This document shows positions 7,332 through 14,431 of a DNA stretch of 38,188 bases, piece by piece. Within the stretch, counting starts at the first letter, position 1; each line of letters opens with the position of its first letter. The notes under the pieces are model-generated. The model had not been told where the DNA came from. It saw only the letters and a list, made by a program, of their open reading frames with translations, and searched no databases. Origin of the DNA: a virus. The DNA is taken from positions 1 to 38,188 of the IMG/VR virus record IMGVR_UViG_3300022839_000040, one strand, 5' to 3'. Position numbers and translations under genes: made by a program.

Positions 7332-9035
7332 TTATACTGCTGGAGGTTCTTCTGCAGGTGCCTGGGCTGCTGCGCCTGCTTCGGCTGCTGCTGCCATATC
7401 ATCAGGAGCTGTTTCATCTTGGGCGCCTAAATCAGCTGACATACCGCTTGGAGTAATACCTGCTGATCGCATCTCGCTTGCTGCATCTGTGGATGCTTTT
7501 AGCTTGTTGCCGTTTTCTTCGCGCCATAATGTTTCGTTTTCTACAATCTCTTCCTGAGTAAGACCAAGATATCGTTTCATAGCAAAACGTTTGCTCATAT
7601 GTGGAATTTCTTGCACCTGCGCAAACACTCCAACACGAGTAGTATCAAGTTCTGCTTGACGGTAAGCAGCAAAGTTTTGCGGAGGATTAAATCTTAAGTC
7701 AAACAAACTTGAATCAATATTGATGCCTTGGTGCTGCATCCATAACTTAAATTCTAAGTCGAATGTTTCGACAACCATTGCCTGCAACCGTTCGCAGTAC
7801 TTGTTAAATCGTAGTTCTTGAATGTATGCTGTGCCAACTTTGCCATCGGCAACTGAGTTACTTGATTCTTCAACACCTGTTGGCAAGTAAGCACTGGGAA
7901 TTCTCAACGCACGGAATAACTTGTTAGTAAAGAAGCGTAAGTCAGTAATTTCACCTAGGTTAGTACCGCCTGGTAACGTTTCTACTTTTGATCCGCGACC
8001 TTCTGCTGTCTGCGGAAAGAAATAATCTTCGTTAGTGCTTAATGGATTATAACTTGAGTCAACAATGTTTGAACCGCCGCCACTAGCACTAGGAATGCGG
8101 CGCTGCTGTATTTCGTTTTTAACACGTTCAACAAAGCTCATGGCCATGTGTGCTGGCATATTACCCACGTCAACATAGAAAATCCTACGTTCAGGCGCAC
8201 GTTGAATACGATAGATAATAATTGCATCTTCCAGCAATTCTTTTTGCTTGTAAACTTTGAATACTGATTCTAGCAAGCTATTGCCGAAAGGATAGTTTCT
8301 ATCTAGTCCTTCACTTAATGAAATATGCACAACATCTTTTGCATCAACGCAAAATTCGTTTGAAGCATTTTGAAAACGTGTACCAGGAGACTGTCCCATA
8401 TCACCAACCATACCGCGTCCAAATCCGCCACCTGTGGTGTAAGAGCTTGTACCGCTAGGGCTAGTGTTAGATGTTCCGTGTGGAGTAACCGCAACTAGAT
8501 TTGCAAAGTTGAAGTTCATATCTTTAATAACATACTGCTCAGGAACTTTACCTTCGCTTTCGTTTACAATAATTTTGCTTACTTTGGCAGCATCAACAAA
8601 TAGCCATTTTTTAGTTTCAGGATCACGTACAAAGAAACAGTCGCCGTATTTGAATGCATTACGCACAATGCGGAATATACGTGTTTCAAATTGTTGTTGC
8701 TTGACCCACTTCTGCAGGCTGTCTTTAATTAGTTTAACTTCAGTGCTAGTCGGCTTGCCGCGGAAGTGTGTACTAAACGGTGTTTCGTTTTCTTTATCGC
8801 GCTGTGTACAAAATTCAGCAAGGATATCTAGTGCAGCGTTAACTTCACTGTCCATATCCATTGTGTCGTATTGAATATACTTTTCAATACGGTTCGGACT
8901 ACCTGCGTATACATCTGGCAAGTAGCTTGAGTAATTAGTACGAGCTGGCCCGGGTCTCCCTTGGCCGCCCAATGGACTCATTGATCCTGATTGATTCGAT
9001 GTGTCTACTGGGGTGAAGTATTTTTTCCAACTCAT
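7332..9035 (-). CDS. 20: Portal vertex protein gp20
   Basis: Forms the dodecameric ring at the head vertex through which DNA is packaged and which starts prohead assembly. At 567 aa it compares with 524 in T4. Diagnostic gp20 segments are visible: 'RIEKYIQYDTMDMDSEVNAALDILAEF', 'RNAFKYGDCFFVRDPETKKW', 'IYRIQRAPERRIFYVDVGNMP', 'TLPGGTNLGEITDLRFFTNKLFRALRIPSAYLP' and 'ELRFNKYCERLQ'. The C-terminal tail after residue 520 is Ala/Pro/Glu-rich and probably disordered. It opens the head run and follows the tape-measure-like gene by 15 bases. Confidence 0.97.
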   Translation of the reverse strand: MSWKKYFTPVDTSNQSGSMSPLGGQGRPGPARTNYSSYLPDVYAGSPNRIEKYIQYDTMDMDSEVNAALDILAEFCTQRDKENETPFSTHFRGKPTSTEVKLIKDSLQKWVKQQQFETRIFRIVRNAFKYGDCFFVRDPETKKWLFVDAAKVSKIIVNESEGKVPEQYVIKDMNFNFANLVAVTPHGTSNTSPSGTSSYTTGGGFGRGMVGDMGQSPGTRFQNASNEFCVDAKDVVHISLSEGLDRNYPFGNSLLESVFKVYKQKELLEDAIIIYRIQRAPERRIFYVDVGNMPAHMAMSFVERVKNEIQQRRIPSASGGGSNIVDSSYNPLSTNEDYFFPQTAEGRGSKVETLPGGTNLGEITDLRFFTNKLFRALRIPSAYLPTGVEESSNSVADGKVGTAYIQELRFNKYCERLQAMVVETFDLEFKLWMQHQGINIDSSLFDLRFNPPQNFAAYRQAELDTTRVGVFAQVQEIPHMSKRFAMKRYLGLTQEEIVENETLWREENGNKLKASTDAASEMRSAGITPSGMSADLGAQDETAPDDMAAAAEAGAAAQAPAEEPPAV

Positions 9036-9050
9036 TATATTATCCTATTA

Positions 9051-11639
9051 TTAGACGCTGGCAAATAAGTCACCGCTCAATCCTTGCTGCACTGTAAGCT
9101 GTCTATCTTGAACATCTTTCATGTTCATATTTACTTTTATTAACTGCTCCAACTTAGTATTTAAGCTAGCAAGTAATGATTCTGCTGATTCTTGAGTAGG
9201 TGCCGCAGCAGTAGCAGCGCCTCCTGAGTTCTTCATCTCTGCTTTGTCTGCTTTAGCTTTAACTTCAGCTTCTTTTTTATTTTCAATATCTTTCTTTCCG
9301 GCTTCAGCTGTAGACATACCGCCTGATTTTGGTCCTCCGGCAATTGCTACTTCAGATTTCAACAAGTCTAAACTATTGTTTGTATTAAAATTAGTCTTTG
9401 CTTGTGCTGCCTCGGCTTTATCGTTTTCAACACCAATTTTCTTAGTATGACTATCTTTTAGTCCAATAAGTTTTTTATCTATTTCAGTTTTCTTTTGCTC
9501 TCTGGCTTCTTTCTTTGTTTCACTGCTTCGTTCGTTAGCTACCCCTTTTCTTTCTGCATCTCTAACTTTTTCTTTTTCGTCTAATGCTTGTCGTTCAGCT
9601 GCTACTTCTTGTTGTTTAAGTTTAACTGCTTTATTTGCATCACCAAATGTAATTTTATCAAGTACTGCTAAAAATCCGTCTTGCAACAATAGAAAGAATC
9701 GTTTTAAATTATCTCCGACTGCATCAAGTGCTGTGCTAAATGACCAACCAGTATCATAGAGCTGTTTAAATCCTGCAATAAGTGCAACAACACCTGCAAC
9801 TATACCAATAATTGGAAGAGTAAGCAAAGATAGTGCCGTTGTGGCTAAAAAGGATGCTGCAGATTGTGCTAGAGTTGCGGCTGTCGTTATAGCTAGATAG
9901 CCTCCATATATTGCTAATGCTGTACCTAATCCCAAAAATATTGGCATCAGATTATCAGCAATAAATGTTCCTATACGTTCAAACATAGGCATTACATAGG
10001 TGCCTATTAGATTAGCAATGTCGTTAAACACGGGTACAACATAGTCGTTAATAGCTGATGCCATTAGTTGCAACACTGGAACAATATCTACCAACACAAA
10101 TGCTGCCAAAGTTAGGAAAGCTGGGTACAGGCTATCTCTAATAAAGTTTCCAATACTTTCAAATATTGGTTTTAAATTTGTTACAAGATACATACCAACT
10201 TGTGTAATAATATCGCTAAAAATCATAAAGGCAGGTAACACATAAGTTGTTACTAGATCGGCAACAATTTTAAATGCTCCCATTAATACATCAAGCATAC
10301 CACTTCCAGCTAATGCCATTGAAAAAGCGTTTCCAATTTCTGCAAGACTTTGCTGAAACTTTTGCATCTTCTCATTCATCTTGTCAGTGTTCTTTGCAGC
10401 TTCGCCCTGTTGTTCCCCTGCTTTCTTCACACCGTCTGTGGCAATTTGGTAAGTGGCTGCAAGTGCATTAGTGGTTCCTGCAAGACTAGCATCGGCTGCT
10501 GCTGCACTTTTAATATTTTTTAGATTCTTTGCACCCTCTTCCTTCATTTTATTGTTAAGAGCGTTACGTTCTGCATCAGTAACCGCTTCACCACGCTGCA
10601 TCTTCTGTTGCATAGTAGTTAACATAGCCGCCGACTGAGGCAATTGCGCTAACAACTTTTGATTCTCTTCAGTAGTTGCTGTACCGTTGGCCAACATATC
10701 TTTGGTAAAGTTCTGCAACGGTTCTGGCAATCCGAGAACAGTATTTCTAAAAGACTTTTGTACTTCTTCGTTCTGTCCAGCCATTGCTGCTTGGAACTGT
10801 GCATCTTTAGCCAGTGTTGCTGCTTGTGCTTCTTTAGCAGAACGTTCTTCGCCGGTAATCTTTGCAAGGCCGTCCATCTCTTTTAGATATGTCCTTGCAC
10901 CTTGTGCTAGTTGAGCATTAGTCTTACCGCCAGACAACCCTTGGCTTCTTAATAACGCACCATATCGAATAAGACCGCCATTAATTTCTTGACTACTCAT
11001 ACCTAGTGCATATAACTCCGAACTAGTTGACCGTACTGATTTTGAAACTTGTGCAAAGTTTTTAGCACCATCTTCGGTAGTTGTACCAAAGGCCATCAAG
11101 CCGGCACCGTTATTTTTAATTAATGATCCAAATTCTGCCATGTTCATGCCAGCTTGAGATGCTGATGCAGAGAAACTAGCCATGCTTCCACCGAAACTTG
11201 CTCCGCCGCCTGCGGCATTTACAAATGATTTAGTAACTCTATCAGCTGCGCCAGCAACTGCTCCAAATGCTCCACCTACTAGGCCGCCCACAATTGGTAA
11301 CTGTTTAAATATATCAGCTGCATCTGTAATTGAACCATCTAACTGAGCGAACTGGCTAACAGTGCTGGTTAGTTTATTACCTAGAGTAAAGAACCCTCCA
11401 ACAACACTACTGATACCAACTGTTAGTCTTTTAAAATGATCAGTGCTAGCTTTCCGGTTACCGTTATCTTCTTTCTGATTTTTATTTCGATCTCTCTGAT
11501 TCTTTTCGTCGTCTTTATTACCTTTTCCACCTTTCATTCCCTTAATAGCACTGACTAACTCTCGTAAGGTGGCTTCAGACGCTGCATTCTTAGCTTCTAC
11601 ATTTCCTATGCCTGGTATATCAATTGTTACTGATGCCAT
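9051..11639 (-). CDS. Tail tape-measure-like protein (gp29 role)
   Basis: An 862-aa protein with tape-measure character: long Ala/Gln/Lys-rich helical stretches, and a cluster of hydrophobic segments at about residues 440-625 (for example 'MPIFLGLGTALAIYGGYLAI' near 564 and 'LLTLPIIGIVAGVVALIAGF' near 603). A charged coiled coil (about 660-770) and a low-complexity Lys/Glu/Ala region follow. The N-terminus has a basic linker (about residues 36-65). T4 gp29 (590 aa) sets tail length and plugs the hub. The assignment rests on composition and on the adjacent gp26/gp51 pair, tape-measure chaperone genes being usual neighbours. AGGA precedes the ATG, and a GATAAATA site lies 51 bases upstream. Confidence 0.75.
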   Translation of the reverse strand: MASVTIDIPGIGNVEAKNAASEATLRELVSAIKGMKGGKGNKDDEKNQRDRNKNQKEDNGNRKASTDHFKRLTVGISSVVGGFFTLGNKLTSTVSQFAQLDGSITDAADIFKQLPIVGGLVGGAFGAVAGAADRVTKSFVNAAGGGASFGGSMASFSASASQAGMNMAEFGSLIKNNGAGLMAFGTTTEDGAKNFAQVSKSVRSTSSELYALGMSSQEINGGLIRYGALLRSQGLSGGKTNAQLAQGARTYLKEMDGLAKITGEERSAKEAQAATLAKDAQFQAAMAGQNEEVQKSFRNTVLGLPEPLQNFTKDMLANGTATTEENQKLLAQLPQSAAMLTTMQQKMQRGEAVTDAERNALNNKMKEEGAKNLKNIKSAAAADASLAGTTNALAATYQIATDGVKKAGEQQGEAAKNTDKMNEKMQKFQQSLAEIGNAFSMALAGSGMLDVLMGAFKIVADLVTTYVLPAFMIFSDIITQVGMYLVTNLKPIFESIGNFIRDSLYPAFLTLAAFVLVDIVPVLQLMASAINDYVVPVFNDIANLIGTYVMPMFERIGTFIADNLMPIFLGLGTALAIYGGYLAITTAATLAQSAASFLATTALSLLTLPIIGIVAGVVALIAGFKQLYDTGWSFSTALDAVGDNLKRFFLLLQDGFLAVLDKITFGDANKAVKLKQQEVAAERQALDEKEKVRDAERKGVANERSSETKKEAREQKKTEIDKKLIGLKDSHTKKIGVENDKAEAAQAKTNFNTNNSLDLLKSEVAIAGGPKSGGMSTAEAGKKDIENKKEAEVKAKADKAEMKNSGGAATAAAPTQESAESLLASLNTKLEQLIKVNMNMKDVQDRQLTVQQGLSGDLFASV

Positions 11640-11665
11640 TAAATAAATTCCTGGTAAACTGCGTA

Positions 11666-11673
11666 CATAAATA
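11666..11673 (+). promoter_or_regulatory. Late promoter candidate CATAAATA for gp26
   Basis: CATAAATA matches the NATAAATA late core and ends 34 bases before the gp26 ATG. Transcription would start near 11680. It lies in the 68-base region between the divergent tape-measure and gp26 genes. Confidence 0.55.
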
Positions 11674-11689
11674 CGTTATAACACTATTG

Positions 11690-11697
11690 TATTTATC
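11690..11697 (-). promoter_or_regulatory. Late promoter candidate GATAAATA for tape measure gene
   Basis: On the minus strand the site reads GATAAATA, 51 bases before the ATG at 11639. It faces the plus-strand candidate at 11666-11673, so predicted start points of the two transcripts lie within about 5 bases and the 5' ends would meet or slightly overlap. Confidence 0.5.
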
Positions 11698-11707
11698 GGA
11701 GAAAAAT

Positions 11708-12574
11708 ATGAATCAAAATGTAAATATACCGCAAACGCCAAAATTAAATCCTTTGGCTAATTGGTATAGACAGCCTAAAATCTATGTGAGATTGCCTAGT
11801 CAAGGTCGATTCTATCCCCCAGGTGCATTAGACGTTAGTGCAAACGAAGAATATCCTGTATACTCAATGACTGCCAAAGACGAGTTAATGTTTAAAACTC
11901 CTGATGCACTGTTAAGCGGGCAAAGTACAGTTGAAGTTATTAAAAGTTGTATTCCTGCTATTTTAGATCCCTGGGCAATGCCCAGTATTGATCTAGACTT
12001 TGCACTCATTGCTATCCGCATCGCTACCTACGGCGAAAACATGGAAGTTAGAGTAGACTGTCCACATTGCAAAGAAGAAAATACCTACGATATCAACCTG
12101 TCAGACTGGATTGGTATCTTTAGCCAATTTACTTACAATTCAATTGTAGAAGCTGGGCCGCTAAACGTGCATGTGAGACCTTACAACTATAAAGAAGTTA
12201 CAAAAGCATCAATTAAAACACTAGAGCAACAGAAGATCTTTGGCATTATTAACAATGAAGAAATCAGCGATGAGCTAAAGTTAGAAAAGTTTGGTGAAAG
12301 TTTTGTTAGACTAACTGAACTCACTGTTGATATTATTGCAGATTGCATTACACATATTGAAACACCAGACGGATCCACTGACGATAAAGTTCAGATCAAA
12401 GACTTTATTAATAATTCATCTAAAGATGTGTTTGAAGCTATCCAAATACACATTACTAAAATTAAAGATACTATAGAGTTTAAAGCAAAAGATGTCCAAT
12501 GCGGAGACTGTCATAAGGAGTTCTTACTACCTGTGACAATGGACCAATCAAATTTTTTCGCAGTAAAATCTTAA
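11708..12574 (+). CDS. 26: Baseplate hub assembly protein gp26
   Basis: A 288-aa protein of the gp26 family: 'YVRLPSQGRFYPPGAL', 'YPVYSMTAKDELMFKTPDALLSGQSTVEVIKSCIPAI', 'MPSIDLDFALIAIRIATYGENMEV', and two Cys pairs (CPHC and CGDC) resembling a zinc-binding site. I chose ATG 11708 because GGAG at 11698-11701 precedes it; a longer frame from 11624 would overlap the divergent gene and adds an unrelated leader. In T4, gp26 works with gp51 in hub assembly. The C-terminal codons AAT TTT TTC contain a T TTT TTC slippery heptamer (12553-12559), so a fraction of ribosomes may shift -1 into the gp51-like frame. Confidence 0.88.
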   Translation: MNQNVNIPQTPKLNPLANWYRQPKIYVRLPSQGRFYPPGALDVSANEEYPVYSMTAKDELMFKTPDALLSGQSTVEVIKSCIPAILDPWAMPSIDLDFALIAIRIATYGENMEVRVDCPHCKEENTYDINLSDWIGIFSQFTYNSIVEAGPLNVHVRPYNYKEVTKASIKTLEQQKIFGIINNEEISDELKLEKFGESFVRLTELTVDIIADCITHIETPDGSTDDKVQIKDFINNSSKDVFEAIQIHITKIKDTIEFKAKDVQCGDCHKEFLLPVTMDQSNFFAVKS

Positions 12575-12598
12575 ACAGCCCTTTGCCGGAGATTTTAC
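12553..12598 (+). promoter_or_regulatory. Probable programmed -1 ribosomal frameshift signal (slippery site plus hairpin)
   Basis: Slippery heptamer T TTT TTC at 12553-12559 is in the correct gp26 phase (codons AAT TTT TTC). Three bases later a perfect 9-bp inverted repeat begins: GTAAAATCT at 12563-12571 pairs with AGATTTTAC at 12590-12598, with a further T-G wobble inside. The gp26 stop codon (12572-12574) lies in the loop. A -1 shift joins gp26 to the frame ending at 12786, which is open through this point and has no ATG with a ribosome binding site of its own. Confidence 0.7.
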
Positions 12599-12786
12599 AG
12601 ATAGCCAAACGGATGGAGTCTGAGGTTAAGGGAATCAAGAAAGACGTTCTCAAAATGTGTTGGTACATGAGAGGTCTTTCTTATAGTGAAGGCATGAATC
12701 TAAGTCATGATGAAAGAGAAATTGTTGCTGAGATTATTAAAGAAAACTTAGAGACTACAAAGAAAACTAACTTACCTTTCTTTTAA
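12583..12786 (+). CDS. 51: gp51-like hub assembly protein, probably made as a gp26-gp51 frameshift fusion
   Basis: This frame encodes a helical domain ('LPEILQIAKRMESEVKGIKKD', 'LKMCWYMRGLSYSEGMNLS', 'ETTKKTNLPFF') that I assign to the gp51-like hub assembly family by sequence feel and by its place after gp26. The nominal start is TTG at 12583 without a Shine-Dalgarno. Reading upstream in the same frame gives FFRSKILNSPLPEIL with no stop back into gp26, so the natural N-terminus may be the frameshift junction at 12559. The fusion would be 284 gp26 residues followed by about 75 residues. This resembles lambda G/G-T tape-measure chaperones. The alternative is reinitiation at TTG 8 bases after the gp26 stop. 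Confidence 0.7.
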   Translation: MPEILQIAKRMESEVKGIKKDVLKMCWYMRGLSYSEGMNLSHDEREIVAEIIKENLETTKKTNLPFF

Positions 12787-12791
12787 TCATA

Positions 12792-12818
12792 AAAAAGCCT
12801 GCTTAAAGCAGGCTTTTT
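12792..12818. terminator. Bidirectional rho-independent terminator
   Basis: AAAAAGCCTGCTT and AAGCAGGCTTTTT form a long perfect stem with a tiny loop, with A-run and T-run on either side, so it works on both strands. It lies between the convergent gp51-like gene (stop 12786) and the 188-aa gene (stop 12833). Confidence 0.9.
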
Positions 12819-12832
12819 GTTGGCTGTATATA

Positions 12833-13399
12833 TTACTTTTGACGGAACAATGTAAAGCCTTCGGCAACTACTTTACCGCTATTAACTTTACTTTGAGTCT
12901 GCATAGCTGGTTGAGCTGGTTGAGCTGCTGCTCTGCCAGTAACTCTAACTGGATTTTTGCGTACAGGAGCCGGCGCTGTCATTGAAGTTTGTAGCATAGC
13001 AAGAATTTTCTGTTTCTCGCTAGGCTTTAAAGTGGCAATGGCCTGCTGTGCTTGTTTGTACCCAGATGCTGCTGCCATTGGTGCTGCGTTCTTAGGAGCT
13101 GCTTTCTTAGGAGCTGCTTTCTTAGGAGCCGTAACTTTAGCATATTCATCGTCATATGCTTTTTTCACAGCTGGATCTTGTTCTGCATCTGGTTCTGCAT
13201 CTGGAACATCACCTGCAATGTTTGCAGTAGAAGTAGCTTTACCTTTTTGGTACGCTTTCTTAACGCCACCTGCAATGCCGCCAATCATACCAACGCCTTT
13301 AGCAACCCCGCCAATGCCCTTAGCTAGTCCACGACCAATAGCACCTAACGGTCCTTCTTCAAGTTCTTGTGATTCAGTTAAGATTTCAGTTAGTCGCAT
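12833..13399 (-). CDS. Predicted internal head protein with capsid-targeting leader, 188 aa
   Basis: The N-terminus MRLTEILTE-S mirrors the roughly 10-residue capsid-targeting sequences of T4 internal head proteins (IPIII begins MKTYQEFIAE-A): Met, polar residues, Glu, two hydrophobics, x, Glu, then the gp21 cut. After it come a Gly-rich stretch (GPLGAIGRGLAKGIGGVAKG, about residues 17-48), an acidic patch (DVPDAEPDAEQDP) and a basic PKKAA repeat (about residues 91-107). Then come a helical domain (about 112-138) and a basic, Ala/Pro-rich tail. It has no enzymatic motif. A NATAAATA late promoter candidate lies 50 bases upstream. Role inferred: packaged DNA-binding or core protein cleaved by gp21. 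Confidence 0.65.
   Translation of the reverse strand: MRLTEILTESQELEEGPLGAIGRGLAKGIGGVAKGVGMIGGIAGGVKKAYQKGKATSTANIAGDVPDAEPDAEQDPAVKKAYDDEYAKVTAPKKAAPKKAAPKNAAPMAAASGYKQAQQAIATLKPSEKQKILAMLQTSMTAPAPVRKNPVRVTGRAAAQPAQPAMQTQSKVNSGKVVAEGFTLFRQK
13086..13130 (-). repeat. Three 15-bp tandem repeats inside the 188-aa gene
   Basis: Three near-identical 15-bp units (core TTCTTAGGAGC on the plus strand) encode the repeated basic APKKA/APKNA pentapeptides. Such in-frame repeats can expand or contract by slippage. Confidence 0.85.
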
Positions 13400-13448
13400 T
13401 TTAATTCATTCCTAGGCATATGTTATAATCTTTTTCAGATCTATAGTT

Positions 13449-13456
13449 TATTTATT
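13449..13456 (-). promoter_or_regulatory. Late promoter candidate AATAAATA for the 188-aa gene
   Basis: On the minus strand the site reads AATAAATA, matching the NATAAATA core, 50 bases before the ATG at 13399. Confidence 0.55.
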
Positions 13457-13461
13457 ACAAT

Positions 13462-13479
13462 AATGAGCTAAAGCTCATT
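13462..13479. repeat. Perfect inverted repeat, 8-bp stem
   Basis: AATGAGCT and AGCTCATT are separated by two bases. On the plus strand a T5 run follows a few bases later, so it might act as a weak terminator on that strand. Confidence 0.6.
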
Positions 13480-13578
13480 TGCTTTTTCGCTCACGCTCAA
13501 AGCACTTCTTTTATTTAACAGTATTTTAAGAGATATGTTATTAATGCAATTAAGTATTATGCAGATTGTTCAGTCACA

Positions 13579-13598
13579 CTTAGCCCTTGCGGGCTAAG
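13579..13598 (-). repeat. Hairpin with 8-bp stem and GNRA-type loop
   Basis: CTTAGCCC pairs with GGGCTAAG. Read on the minus strand the four-base loop is GCAA, a stable GNRA tetraloop, which suggests folded RNA from the minus strand. No T-run follows, so it is not a standard terminator. Confidence 0.6.
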
Positions 13599-13713
13599 AA
13601 AATCTAGCATTATGCGAGTTGCACAGTACACAGTAGCGTTAGAACTATAAGCATTGCTGCTTGCGTAGGCGGTTATCCGGTACCTACTCATTCCGTCTTA
13701 ATAATAACGGCGA

Positions 13714-13745
13714 ATTACTATGCACACGCTATCGCACATAGTAAT
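13714..13745. repeat. Perfect 9-bp inverted repeat with 14-base loop
   Basis: ATTACTATG (13714-13722) pairs with CATAGTAAT (13737-13745). The stem can be extended by two CG pairs across a single-base bulge. Confidence 0.6.
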
Positions 13746-13788
13746 CGTGGGTCTCTCTCCCATCTTTTAGCCTTTTTTAATATTCTCT

Positions 13789-13855
13789 TTATAAATCAAA
13801 CCGGTTGTACGTAGGCGTATCCGATCGTCGTCCTGTTAAGGATAGTGATTTATAA
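13789..13855. repeat. 10-bp inverted repeat whose arms resemble late promoters
   Basis: TTATAAATCA (13789-13798) and TGATTTATAA (13846-13855) form the arms. Each arm contains TATAAATC, one base from the T4 late core TATAAATA, pointing inward on opposite strands. Inside the 47-base spacer is a smaller TATCC/GGATA pair (or, alternatively, TCCT/AGGA). Confidence 0.5.
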
Positions 13856-13996
13856 CCTCTTCACCAAGTAGAGATTCCTTACCGTCACACATCAGAACGG
13901 ATTTGGGGCACAGTTATAGTCGCCGGTGCGGGCTTTTTTGGTGATTAAATGCCTGGATTTGTTGAAATTGTCTGTGCCTAGCGGCAATGGTGTTGC

Positions 13997-14431
13997 TTAA
14001 ATTTTGGGTTTTTTGAGGATATGTGAGCCGTGAACTCGAACCTGTATGTGACCGTTGTACCAGTCAGTAGATTCTAGAACTTTGTGTTTAAATTGTTCTC
14101 TTGCCTCGATGTAGCTGCATTCTGATTTGTTTTTGCAGTAAAATAGAATTTCTCTGGTGAAGTTATTTTTGCCTAAAGTCTTAATATCTGCTGTAAGCGC
14201 ATCGCTAGAACCATAATAGTCCTTCCAATCGCTTTCAATCTTGCCTCTAATTTTCTTTTTTTTCTTAGTGCCGTTCTTAAGTGTAACTGTTTTATAAGTT
14301 GTTTTTGCGAACTTTGCTAGTTTTTTGCCTATATACTTGCGCCCAGAGATGACATTGGTAATAAGATATACGAAACCGATATAATCTTCGGAGATTGCAG
14401 TAATTTCTTTCTTCTTATAGTACCATGTCAT
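13997..14431 (-). CDS. GIY-YIG nuclease domain protein
   Basis: The 144-aa protein contains 'GFVYLITNVISGRKYIGKK', the GIY-YIG core (here VYL and YIG), followed by 'ESDWKDYYGSS', 'LGKNNFTREILFYCKNK' and 'SYIEAREQF', whose Glu is a candidate metal ligand. This architecture occurs in Seg-like and other small phage endonucleases. There is no evident extra DNA-binding domain, so whether it is a homing enzyme or a recruited repair/host-DNA nuclease is open. Its ATG overlaps the stop of the 77-aa gene by 4 bases (ATGA), placing it last in the gp47-gp46 early operon. Confidence 0.8.
   Translation of the reverse strand: MTWYYKKKEITAISEDYIGFVYLITNVISGRKYIGKKLAKFAKTTYKTVTLKNGTKKKKKIRGKIESDWKDYYGSSDALTADIKTLGKNNFTREILFYCKNKSECSYIEAREQFKHKVLESTDWYNGHIQVRVHGSHILKKPKI

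Larger units (their letters stand above)
13400..13996. other. Non-coding region of about 600 bases with dense secondary structure
   Basis: No credible gene or tRNA is visible here on either strand; the longest start-to-stop runs are about 20 codons and lack good ribosome sites. It does hold a series of inverted repeats: 13462-13479, 13579-13598, 13665-13687, 13714-13745 and 13789-13855. There is also a GC-rich segment followed by T6 (about 13920-13939) that might end a plus-strand RNA. It separates the early recombination operon from the late 188-aa gene. It could hold one or more small RNAs, an origin, or long regulatory leaders. Confidence 0.6.

Noticed and set aside
10649-10914. Short frames on both strands inside the tape measure gene
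   Set aside because: They lie wholly within a long gene with coherent protein features and have unnatural composition.
11624-11707. Upstream extension of gp26 starting at 11624
   Set aside because: It overlaps the divergent gene, lacks a ribosome binding site and adds an unrelated leader; ATG 11708 has GGAG at the right distance.
13721-13770. Tiny minus-strand frame starting MGERPTITM
   Set aside because: Only 21 codons, and it coincides with hairpins, so structure explains the sequence better.
13400-13996. tRNA, tmRNA or group I intron in the non-coding region
   Set aside because: No seven-base acceptor pairing with a T-loop GTTCRA motif, no CCA-type tmRNA end, and no credible P7-type intron core; an isolated ATAGTC near 13916 is not enough.
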